Below are positions 1-7,187 of a stretch of 64,000 bases of DNA, one piece after another. This DNA is from Corallococcus carmarthensis (lineage in GTDB: Bacteria > Myxococcota > Myxococcia > Myxococcales > Myxococcaceae). A model generated the notes under the pieces. That model was not told the DNA's origin, did not search any database, and saw only the letters and a program-made list of their open reading frames with translations. The position numbers and the translations under genes were made by a program. Numbering within the stretch: the stretch's first letter is position 1; every line of letters starts with the position of its first letter. The stretch is taken from NCBI RefSeq assembly GCF_003611695.1, contig NZ_RAWE01000002.1:1-64000 (forward strand), written 5' to 3'.

Positions 1-5
1 TGAGC

Positions 6-39
6 GTCTCGTGGGCTCGGAGATGTGCATAAGAGACAG
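6..39. other. Nextera sequencing adapter remnant
   Basis: Bases 6-39 match the 34-nt Illumina Nextera read-2 adapter, including the 19-bp Tn5 mosaic end (AGATGTG-ATAAGAGACAG), with a single T-to-C difference at base 28. In the frame of the first gene it translates as MGSEMCIRDR, a peptide known as a recurrent database contaminant. It is a library artefact at the contig edge, not genomic DNA. Gene models starting at base 11 or 25 are therefore chimeric; genomic sequence starts at about base 40. Confidence 0.95.
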
Positions 40-40
40 G

Positions 41-1144
41 GCGTTCTCCGTGTGGTTTCCGGGTGGCGGCGCGTGGGCGGTGGTGCCCGCCACGGTGCTG
101 GAGGACGCGGAGGCGCTCCGGCTCACGGTGCGGCACGAGCTGCAACACCACCGGCAACGGGACACGGTGCTCGCGTACGCGCGGCTGGGGTTCGACAGCG
201 CCTTCTTCTGGAATCCGTTCGCTCGGGCGTTCTCGCGGTGGTTGGCGGAGCGTCAGGAGTTCGCCTGTGACGAGGCGCTCGTCACCGTGAAGCACGTGTC
301 CGCGGAGGCGTATGCGCGGTGCCTGTTGCAGGCGTCGCTGCGTGTCCCGGGTGCCTTCTCTCTTCCCGCCGGTGTCACCGGCATGTCCCACCCCACAGTC
401 AGGAGGATCCGCATGGTGTTCCAACCCCGTCCCCGTAGCTCCGTTCGCACCCTGGGTCTGTCGTTGTCGCTGGCGTTGGTGCTCGCGCCGCTGGCGTTGT
501 GGGCACAAGGCGCGGTGCGGGGGCGCGCGGTGTCGCTGACGGAGGCGCGTACCCTGGCGGATGCGGGGCGGAAGGAGGGGGACCTGCCCGTGGTGGTGGA
601 TGCCGCGGTGGTGGAGCAGCTCAACAAGTTCGTCACCACGCAGAAGGGCCGCGACTTCATGCGCAAGGCGCTGGCGAACCTCCAGGCGCACCGCGAGGCG
701 ATGACGGGCACGCTGCGCTCGCGCTCCCTGCCGGAGGGATTGCTCGCGGTGGCGATGGTGGAGTCGGCGGTGAGCAACCTGCCGGAGACGTCCCGTGAGC
801 CTTCGATGGCGCCGGGGCAGCGGGGCGCGGGGGTGTGGATGTTCATCCCGGAGACGGCGCGCCGCTACGGGCTGAAGGTGGAGGCGGGGCGCGACGAGCG
901 GCTGGACGTGGCGCGTGAGACGGAGGCCGCCGCGACCCTCTTCCAGGCGCTGTATGCGCGCTACGGAGACTGGCGGCTGGCGCTCGCGGCGTACAACCAG
1001 GGCGAGGGCGTGGTGGACCGCGTCATCGCGGAGACCGGTGTGCGCGACGTGAGCGAGCTGGTGCGCACTGGCAAGCTCAATGGCTACACCGCCACCGTGC
1101 AGGCCGGAGTGCTGCTGCTGCGCAACCCCCACCTGCTCGACTGA
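41..1144 (+). CDS. M56 (BlaR1-type) metallopeptidase fused to lytic transglycosylase domain, 5' partial
   Basis: 367 visible residues; the N-terminal membrane part lies beyond the contig edge. Residues 32-36 are HELQH, the zinc HExxH motif of the M56/BlaR1 family, and a downstream E-rich segment (ERQEFACDEA) supplies the usual third-ligand region. A hydrophobic segment follows near residues 138-157. The C-terminal half resembles an MltD/Slt-type lytic transglycosylase: a glutamate in AVAMVESA (catalytic Glu position), then GVWMFIPETARRYGL and LALAAYNQGEG, both typical SLT motifs. M56-MltD fusions are common in myxobacteria. It presumably couples peptidoglycan sensing or cleavage to membrane proteolysis; such proteins often sit beside a BlaI-type repressor, which would be off the contig here. 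Function is inferred from domains only. Confidence 0.85.
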   Translation, partial: AFSVWFPGGGAWAVVPATVLEDAEALRLTVRHELQHHRQRDTVLAYARLGFDSAFFWNPFARAFSRWLAERQEFACDEALVTVKHVSAEAYARCLLQASLRVPGAFSLPAGVTGMSHPTVRRIRMVFQPRPRSSVRTLGLSLSLALVLAPLALWAQGAVRGRAVSLTEARTLADAGRKEGDLPVVVDAAVVEQLNKFVTTQKGRDFMRKALANLQAHREAMTGTLRSRSLPEGLLAVAMVESAVSNLPETSREPSMAPGQRGAGVWMFIPETARRYGLKVEAGRDERLDVARETEAAATLFQALYARYGDWRLALAAYNQGEGVVDRVIAETGVRDVSELVRTGKLNGYTATVQAGVLLLRNPHLLD

Positions 1145-1328
1145 GCCGGGATTCGCGGCGCTGCATGCGCAACCCGGGGCTTGAGCGCCATTCCGCCCCA
1201 TGCGCGGCTGGAAGACATTCGCGCGGCAGAGGCCTTGGGGGAATGTTCCCGGAGTGCCAGGGTTCGGATGCGCGCCACCTGCTTTCACGCGAGGATGGCG
1301 GCGCTCAGCGCCAGGGGTGGGAAACGCC

Positions 1329-2129
1329 ATGAAGATCGTCGCGCTCGTTCGTCCCGCGGGTGAAGTTCCGGAAGCAGCGCAGGTGCTCGCCGCCGCGTCA
1401 GGCATGGCTCCGGCGGAGGCTCGCATGCGGCTGGCTCCAGAGCCTCCCGCGCTGCTCGCGCGCCTGGCTCCCGATGCGGCGGATGCCCTGGTGAAGACCC
1501 TCCAGGGCGCGGGGCTCGCGGCGCTCGCCATTGACGAATCGGAGACGGCGGAGCGTGTCACGGCACGCACCGTGACGTTCGGTACCGCGCAGGCGACGTT
1601 CACGCCTCGCGCGGGCGCACCGCTCACGATGGCCTGGGAGGACGTGACGGTCATCCTCCGGGGCGCTTCGTCCCTGCGCACGCAAAGTGAGCACACGGAG
1701 AAGTCGACCCAGGTGGCGCTGGGCGCGGCCCTGATCACGGGCGGCCTGAAGATGACGAAGACGACGGAGAAGAGCGTCCGCGGTTCGCAGGAGGAGACGT
1801 CGCAGGTCATCTTCGTCTTCGACCGCGACGGCCGGGGCGCCGTGCTGCCGGAGGTGGGCTTCGACTTCTCGTGCCTGGGACCCGCGATGCAGCCGTCGCG
1901 CACCGCGAACATGGTCGCCCTGGCGCGCCTGGTGCGCGAGCGCGCTCCGGCCGCCTACTACGATGAGCGGCTGCTGCGGCTGGGACGCCGGCCGCTGCCC
2001 TTCGTGCTGGGCGGATCGGTGCAGGTGGTCAGCGGCACCACGTCCCACTCACGTATCAACACCGCGCAGGGCCTGGACGTACTCGCGGAGGCGATGCGTC
2101 TGGGGGTGGCACGCGGCTACCTGCCTTGA
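1329..2129 (+). CDS. hypothetical protein, 266 aa
   Basis: I do not recognise this protein. The ATG at 1329 is chosen because the upstream frame reads non-coding-like arginine-rich sequence and because MKIVALVRPAGEVPEAAQ starts a compact domain. The first ~65 residues (VPEAAQVLAAASGMAPAEARM..LVKTLQGAGLAALAI) have an alpha/beta pattern reminiscent of the L7/L12 C-terminal-like fold seen in many myxobacterial hypotheticals; this is only a resemblance. The rest includes a soluble segment with SQVIFVFDRDG and ends LGVARGYLP. No signal peptide or membrane segment is visible. It is monocistronic, 184 bp after the M56 gene and convergent with the Clp-like gene. Confidence 0.75.
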   Translation: MKIVALVRPAGEVPEAAQVLAAASGMAPAEARMRLAPEPPALLARLAPDAADALVKTLQGAGLAALAIDESETAERVTARTVTFGTAQATFTPRAGAPLTMAWEDVTVILRGASSLRTQSEHTEKSTQVALGAALITGGLKMTKTTEKSVRGSQEETSQVIFVFDRDGRGAVLPEVGFDFSCLGPAMQPSRTANMVALARLVRERAPAAYYDERLLRLGRRPLPFVLGGSVQVVSGTTSHSRINTAQGLDVLAEAMRLGVARGYLP

Positions 2130-2223
2130 AGCCTTCAGGCTCGTGGCAGGGATGACCCTGAACCGCACCGTGCTGTCGCCGTGACGCCCGCCGCACGTCG
2201 GTGGGCTGTCCGGCCCTGACCTC

Positions 2224-5046
2224 TCAGGCGAGCGGGGTGGACGACTCCGGCGGCGACCGGGAGATCCACGCGGCGATGAACACGTCCAGCTCTCCGCGCA
2301 TCACGTCCTTCACGCGTGGCGTCCCCGCGCCCGTGCGCGGATCCTCCACGCGCGCGCCCCGGCCCAGGAAGTAGCGGCGGGCCTCGTCGGTGCTGGCTCC
2401 CTGACCGGCGACGACGCGCGCGGCGATGCCCTTGAGCTCGTCCAGCTCTCCGGCGCCAATGAGCGTGAGCACGCGGCCCGTCGCTTCGTCCTTCGCGGTG
2501 ACTTCGTTGCGCACGCGCTGGAGGTACTCGCCCTCGCGGCTCTTCACCGGCCGGCCCTCCAGCACCAGCAGCTCCCGCTCTATCTCCTCCAGCGGTCCGC
2601 CACGGTGCACGCGCACGTACGCGCGCTGGCGCTTCTCGTCCTCCAGGCGGCGGTGCAGCCCCGTCTCGCCCGCGAGGAAGCCGTACGCGCCCGGCCCGGC
2701 GATGCGCACCACCACGCGCGCGGGCGCGTCCGCCTCCGCGACGGCGGTGGCCTCGTAGCCCCGGCGCTGCGCCCAGCCCAGGTACATGGTGGCCAGCTCC
2801 TGCACCCACACGCTCTGCAGCTCCGACGTGTCGCTGGCGCAGATGTCCACCAGCGCCTCGTTGTCCAACGGCGTCGCCCCCGCCGCCCGCAGCGCCTCCG
2901 CCATCTGGACCTCGCGCGCGACCTCCTCCACCTGCTTCGCGGCGGAGCCGAGCTGCACTTCGTTCTTCGCCTCGCGCACCAGCCGCCGCCCGAAGAGGCA
3001 CGCGGCCTCCAGGCGGTCCAGTTCACCCAGCTGCGCCTCCACCGTGCGGAAGGCGCGGATGACGTCCGCCGCGCGCAGCGGGTCGTCCCAGAGGTTGGGC
3101 GCCTGCGTCTCCGCGAGCAGCGCGGCGCGGCGCTCCTCCAACTCCGGCCGTCCCGTGGACACCGCGAGCGCGCGGGCGCGGCCCACCAGCCGGTCCATTT
3201 CAATCAGCAGCGACTTGCGGTCCAACCGGCGCTTCACCGCCGCGGCCTTCGGCGTGGGCAGCAGCAGCTGCGCCGTCACCTCGCGAGGAGGCGGCACGGG
3301 CTCCGCGACCGCGACCACGCGGCCTCCGGGACGGGCCTCCACGCGCACGGGCGTGCCCGGCGGCAAGGGCCGGCGGGCAATCTCCACCGCGAGCGCCGCC
3401 GTGAGCGTCTTCTCGATTTCACGCTGCAGGTAGCGCGCGCCGAACTGCGGCGAATAGCCACGCTCCACCAGCCGGTCCACCACCTCCGGCGTGACCTCCA
3501 CGTCCAGGGCGCGGGCGCGGATGCCCTCGCGCTCCAGCACCCGGCCCACCTCGCGCTGGGCAATCTTGCGGATGTCCACGCGCGACAGCGGACGGAAGTG
3601 GCAGATGGCGTCGAAGCGGTTGAGGAACTCCGGGCGGAAGGCCTCCGCGATGCGGCGGTCCACCTCCGACACCTGCTCGTCGGCGCGCTTGTGCGCGGCG
3701 AAGCCCAGGCCCGCCTCGCGGTACACCTCCGAGCCCACGTTGGACGTGGCCACGATGAGCGTGTTGTTGCACGACACCGCTTCGCCCGCGCCGTTGACGA
3801 AGGTGCCCTCGTCGAAGAGCTGGAGGAACCGGTCATGCACGCTGCGCGCGGCCTTCTCGAACTCGTCCAGCAGCAGCACGGTGAACACCTTGCCGTCGAG
3901 CAGCGCGGACAGCTCTCCGCGCCGCGTCTCCAGCGCGGGCGCCCACGACGCGCCGAAGGGCACGCTCTCGTCGCCGTCGTTGGGGTAGTCCGCCATGTTC
4001 AGGCGCACCAGCCTGTCCGCGGATCCGAAGAGGTACTCGGCCAGCAGCTTCGCCAGCTGCGTCTTGCCCACGCCCGTGGGCCCGGCGAAGAGGAACACGC
4101 CCAGCGGGCGGCGCGGGTCGTTGAGCCCCGCCTTGAGCAGCGCCACCGAGCGCAGCACCGCGGCCACCGCGTCCGTCTGGCCGAGCAGCCGCTCCCCGAA
4201 GAAGCGCTCCGTCTCCTCCAGGTCCAGCGGCATCGCGTCGTCCACGACGAAGCGGGGCAGGCGCGTGGCGGCGCAGAACCGGGTGAGCACGTCCTCCGGC
4301 CCCACGTGGTCGCGCGCCACGCCCGCGGCCTCCGCCGCCGTCTCCTTGAGCAGCTCAATCGCCTTGCGCGGCATGTGCTGCGCCAGGAGGAACTTCGCGG
4401 ACAGCCGCAGCGCCAGGTCGCACGCGGCCGGGTCGATGGGCAGCCGCAGCTCGCGCTCCAGTTCCTCCGCCACGCGGCCGACAATCCACCGCGCCTTGTC
4501 CAGCGGCGGCTCCTGGAGGGGCAGCAGGTGGAGCCTCTCGGCCAGGGCCTCGTCGGCGCGCAGCAGTTCCTGCACGCGCTTGGGTTCGGTCTCGAAGATG
4601 AAGCGCAGGCCGCCGGTGCGCAGCGCGCGCACGGCCACCGGAGCCAGGGGGCCGCCCAGGGCCACCGGCAGGTCGCGGATGTAGACGATGGGGCAGGGGT
4701 GGCGGCCCAGGTGGATGAGCAGCTCCTCGAAGGACTCCGCCGCCTGGCGCTGGGTGCTGCGCGCCAGGATGTTCGCGACGGACACCTCCACGAGCCGCGC
4801 CTGGGCCAGGTCCCCGTCCACGCGCCCTTCGGCGATGCGGCGGGCCACCTCCTGCACGAGCGCGCTCTTGCCCACGCCGGGCTCGCCCGCCAGCAGCGGG
4901 TGCTTGCCTCCACGCGCCAGCAGCCCCAGCACCTCCGTCACGGCGGTGTCCACGCCGTGGGCGGCCGGCAGCTTGCCCTCGCGCGCCATCGCGGTGAGGT
5001 CGCGGTCGATGAGCCGCTCCTGGTCTTCGTTCTTCCTCGTCGCCAT
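2224..5046 (-). CDS. Clp-type double AAA+ ATPase with C-terminal release-factor-2-like domain (GGQ-less)
   Basis: 940 aa. Residues 1-600 are a ClpA/ClpC-like tandem AAA+ core without the usual N-domain or middle domain. D1 has Walker A GEPGVGKS (54-61), but the Walker B reads IVYIRD (120-125) instead of hhhhDE, so D1 probably binds but does not hydrolyse ATP. D2 has Walker A GPTGVGKT (322-329), Walker B LLLDEFE (391-397), an arginine-finger region [10 protein letters not shown] (470-479) and sensor-2 GAR (536-538). LGF at 447-449 sits where ClpP-docking loops occur. Residues about 605-930 align with RF2: NLWDDP, then [40 protein letters not shown], and the RF2 tail [23 protein letters not shown]. 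The GGQ and SPF motifs are absent. This suggests ribosome association combined with unfolding; function unknown. Confidence 0.9.
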   Translation of the reverse strand: [940 protein letters not shown]

Positions 5047-5134
5047 GGTGTGGTCCGGAACGCCCCCTCGACGTGCGGCACTCTAACCGTTGCGGCGCGG
5101 AAGCGAAGTCCCGGCCCATCCCGTGGGCCGGGAC

Positions 5135-5677
5135 CTACGCTTCCAGCTCCGTGTGCCAGTAGGCCACGTCCCTCAGGAACTTGCGCCAGGACAGGGGCAG
5201 TCCCTTCTCCACGAGGAACGACACGACCAGCGCGTCCGGCAGCCGCTTCGGCTTCGCGGGCACGGTGCGCAGCGTCATGCGCGCCTGGGCCGGGGTGCGG
5301 TTGCCCTTCTTCTGGTTGCAGGGCACGCAGGCGATGACGATGTTCTCCCAGCTCGTGCGGCCGCCCTGCGCGCGCGGCAGGACGTGGTCGTACGTCGCCT
5401 CCGGACGGGTCACCTTGCGGCCGCAGTACTGGCAGCGGCACTGGTCGCGCTGGTAGACGTTCTCGCGGCTGAAGCGCACGCCGCGCGGGCCCTTCCACAG
5501 GGCGCGCACGAAGCGGATGACGGACGGCATGCGCAGCTCCACCGTCACCGAGCGGATGACGCGGTCCTCGTACTCCTCGACGACCTCCACCTTGCCCTGC
5601 ACGAGCAGCATGACGGCGCGTTGCCACGGGATGCGTGCGACAGGTTCATAGGACTGGCTCAGCACCAGCGTTTCCAT
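5135..5677 (-). CDS. HNH endonuclease family protein
   Basis: 180 aa. The core is a zinc-ribbon HNH domain: CQYCG (CxxC), then the TYDHVLPRAQGG segment with the catalytic DH, a central asparagine in SWENIVIAC, and CVPCNQKKGNRTP (second CxxC plus the terminal N). The N-terminus (METLVLSQSYEPVARIPWQRAV) is the conserved start of a widespread stand-alone HNH family in high-GC bacteria, whose role is not well defined. It lies 24 bp downstream of a tRNA-Trp-like gene and upstream of the Clp-RF2 gene on the same strand, so co-transcription is possible. No toxin-immunity or intron context is seen. Confidence 0.9.
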   Translation of the reverse strand: METLVLSQSYEPVARIPWQRAVMLLVQGKVEVVEEYEDRVIRSVTVELRMPSVIRFVRALWKGPRGVRFSRENVYQRDQCRCQYCGRKVTRPEATYDHVLPRAQGGRTSWENIVIACVPCNQKKGNRTPAQARMTLRTVPAKPKRLPDALVVSFLVEKGLPLSWRKFLRDVAYWHTELEA

Positions 5678-5701
5678 GACACGGGGCCTTTCGGGCGGGA
5701 C

Positions 5702-5768
5702 AGGCCGCCAGGGAGTCGAACCCTGCTCGCCCGGATTTGGAGTCCAGGCGGCACCCGGTGCGCGGCCT
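5702..5768 (-). tRNA. tRNA-Trp(CCA)-like gene with collapsed D-arm
   Basis: 67 nt. A perfect 7-bp acceptor stem (AGGCCGC with GCGGCCT), a T-arm CAGGG-TTCGACT-CCCTG and an anticodon arm with loop CTCCAAA (anticodon CCA) are all present. The D-arm is abnormal: only GCAC-CGG-GTGC, with a 3-nt loop and no U8 or normal GG-containing loop. The anticodon stem can extend to 8 bp. No CCA end is encoded. It could be a divergent functional tRNA, a decoy or a decaying gene. Confidence 0.65.
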
Positions 5769-5784
5769 CTGTGGGTGAGGGAGT

Positions 5785-5868
5785 GGGGACGCTGGGAGTC
5801 GAACCCAGCGGGCTTCTAAGGGCTCCGGCTCTACAGGCCGACGCGTCTCCGTAACGCTCTACGTCCCC
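5785..5868 (-). tRNA. tRNA-Tyr(GTA)-like gene, aberrant variable and D arms
   Basis: 84 nt. The acceptor stem GGGGACG/CGTCCCC is perfect. The anticodon stem TCGGC/GCCGG carries loop CTGTAGA (anticodon GTA, Tyr), and the T-arm is CTGGG-TTCGACT-CCCAG. The D-stem (GCGT/ACGC) is preceded by four instead of two connector bases. The 16-nt variable region expected of a class II tRNA cannot form a convincing stem. No CCA is encoded. It lies 16 bp upstream of the tRNA-Trp-like gene on the same strand, and both are probably one transcript. Confidence 0.7.
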
Positions 5869-5898
5869 GGAAGGTGCGCGGGAGCCCGGACGTGAAGA

Positions 5899-5929
5899 AG
5901 GCCGGGTCCCCTTGTCGGGAGCCCGGCCT
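5899..5929 (-). terminator. terminator-like hairpin upstream of the tRNA pair
   Basis: AGGCCGGG (5899-5906) pairs with CCCGGCCT (5922-5929), with an inner TCCC/GGGA stem, a 6-nt loop and one bulged G. Read on the minus strand it is followed by TTCTTC. It lies 39 nt after the stop of the 52-codon ORF and about 30 nt before tRNA-Tyr, leaving little room for a separate tRNA promoter. It may terminate or attenuate transcription into the tRNAs. Confidence 0.5.
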
Positions 5930-5967
5930 CCAGGGCCATGCCGCGTCAGGGACGGGGCAGGGCGCCT

Positions 5968-6126
5968 TCAGGAGCCGGGCGAGGCGAGGCGATAGGACGC
6001 GAAGTCCCGCCAGCGGCACGTGGAAGGAGCGGTCACCGGGCTGGGACGCGAGGACGCAGCGATGCCGTGACCGGAAGGATTCAGGTGCTTGAGGTTCATC
6101 GGGGCCTGCTTCGTCGCCTGGCGCAT
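5968..6126 (-). CDS. small hypothetical protein, 52 aa
   Basis: The ATG at 6126 is preceded by AAAGGAG with 8-nt spacing, an excellent ribosome binding site, and 45 of the 52 third codon positions are G or C, as in neighbouring genes. The product begins MRQATKQAPMNLKHL and is not recognised. It has no signal peptide or membrane segment. Its C-terminal part contains one Trp and one Tyr codon (CRWRDFASYRL), and it is followed by a hairpin and then by Tyr and Trp tRNA-like genes. This arrangement resembles a leader-peptide attenuator, but that reading is speculative. Confidence 0.6.
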   Translation of the reverse strand: MRQATKQAPMNLKHLNPSGHGIAASSRPSPVTAPSTCRWRDFASYRLASPGS

Positions 6127-6209
6127 CGGGACCGCTCCTTTCGCTCCCAGGGACGGCGGCGGAAATCCAGTCCTGACAAGCAAGCAGGGTGGACGTTAGG
6201 ACTCCGCGC

Positions 6210-7181
6210 ATGAAAGCCATCTGCTACCACCAACTGGGAGGGCCGGAGGTCCTCCGTTGGGAGGACGCGCCGGAGCCCGTGCCCGGGCCGGGCCAGGTCC
6301 TCCTGCGAGTCCATGCCGCGGGCGTGAACTTCGCGGACACCGAGCGCCGCCGCGGGCTGTACGACGCCCAGGTGCCCCTGCCGCGCATCCTGGGCAGCGA
6401 GGCCGCGGGCGTGGTGCGCGCGGTAGGGCCAGGAGTGGACGCGTCCTGGGTGGGCCGCCGCGTCGTGGCCCTGACGAAGGCGGCCTACGCGGAGGCCGCG
6501 GTCGCGCCGGTGGATGAGTTGCTGGTGCTTCCGCCGGAGGTGTCCTTCGCGGAGGCCGCCGCGCTGCTGGTGCAGGGGCTGACGGCGTACCACGTGGTGC
6601 ACACCGTGGGGCGCGTGGAGGCGGGGCAGACGGTGCTCATCCACGCGGCGGCCGGAGGCGTGGGGCTGCTCGCGGTGCAGCTCGCGAAGGCGGCGGGCGC
6701 GCGCGTCATCGGCACGGTGTCGGGGGAAGCGAAGGCGAAGCTCGCGCGGGACGTGGGCGCGGACGCCGTCATCCGCTACGACCAGGAGGACGTCGCGGCG
6801 AGCGTGCGCGAGCTGACGCAGGGGCGCGGGGTGGAGCGCGTGCTGGACTCGGTGGGCGCGAGCACCTGGAAGGCCAGCATGGATGCGCTCGCACCCTTCG
6901 GGCACCTGGTGAGCTACGGCAACGCCAGCGGCCATCCGCCGCCCGTGGAGGTGGACTCCCTCTACGCGAAGTCGATCACCTTGGGCGCCTACTGGCTGCG
7001 CACCCCCACGCCTCCAGAAGTGCAGCGCCGGGCGCGCGAGGCGCTGCTGGCGGAGGTCGTGGCGAAGCGCCTGCGCATCGTGGTGGGGTTGACGCTGCCG
7101 TTGTCCCGCGCCGAGGAGGCCCACCGCCAGTTGGAAGGGCGGAACACGGTGGGCAAGGTCGTGCTGGTCGGCGCGGACTGA
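6210..7181 (+). CDS. zinc-independent quinone oxidoreductase / MDR family
   Basis: 323 aa; the ATG at 6210 gives the family-typical start MKAICYHQLGGPEVL. It is a medium-chain dehydrogenase/reductase of the NADPH:quinone reductase (QOR) type: GroES-like N-domain with AAGVNFADTERRRGLY and ILGSEAAGVV, then a Rossmann motif in HAAAGGVGLLAVQLAKAAGA. The cysteine/histidine zinc ligands of alcohol dehydrogenases are absent, as in QOR. It probably reduces quinones or enones with NADPH in the cytosol. It is monocistronic, running away from the divergent tRNA/HNH cluster and converging on the MFS gene with a 6-bp gap. Confidence 0.92.
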   Translation: MKAICYHQLGGPEVLRWEDAPEPVPGPGQVLLRVHAAGVNFADTERRRGLYDAQVPLPRILGSEAAGVVRAVGPGVDASWVGRRVVALTKAAYAEAAVAPVDELLVLPPEVSFAEAAALLVQGLTAYHVVHTVGRVEAGQTVLIHAAAGGVGLLAVQLAKAAGARVIGTVSGEAKAKLARDVGADAVIRYDQEDVAASVRELTQGRGVERVLDSVGASTWKASMDALAPFGHLVSYGNASGHPPPVEVDSLYAKSITLGAYWLRTPTPPEVQRRAREALLAEVVAKRLRIVVGLTLPLSRAEEAHRQLEGRNTVGKVVLVGAD

Positions 7182-7187
7182 GGGCCT

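Noticed and set aside
2550-2620. RGGP in the RF2-like domain as a relic of the GGQ motif
   Set aside because: By alignment it falls before the GGQ position, in the region equivalent to HTSF/AFVYP of RF2. It cannot be taken as a peptidyl-hydrolysis motif.
3990-4200. integration hotspot or mobile element near the tRNA genes
   Set aside because: No integrase, transposase or duplicated tRNA 3' end was seen in the 2-7 kb region; the HNH protein belongs to a common stand-alone family.
2605-5337. 910-aa plus-strand reading frame
   Set aside because: It is antisense to the Clp-RF2 gene, with a composition dominated by His, Arg, Gln and Ala that is typical of antisense frames in high-GC DNA. No domain is recognisable.
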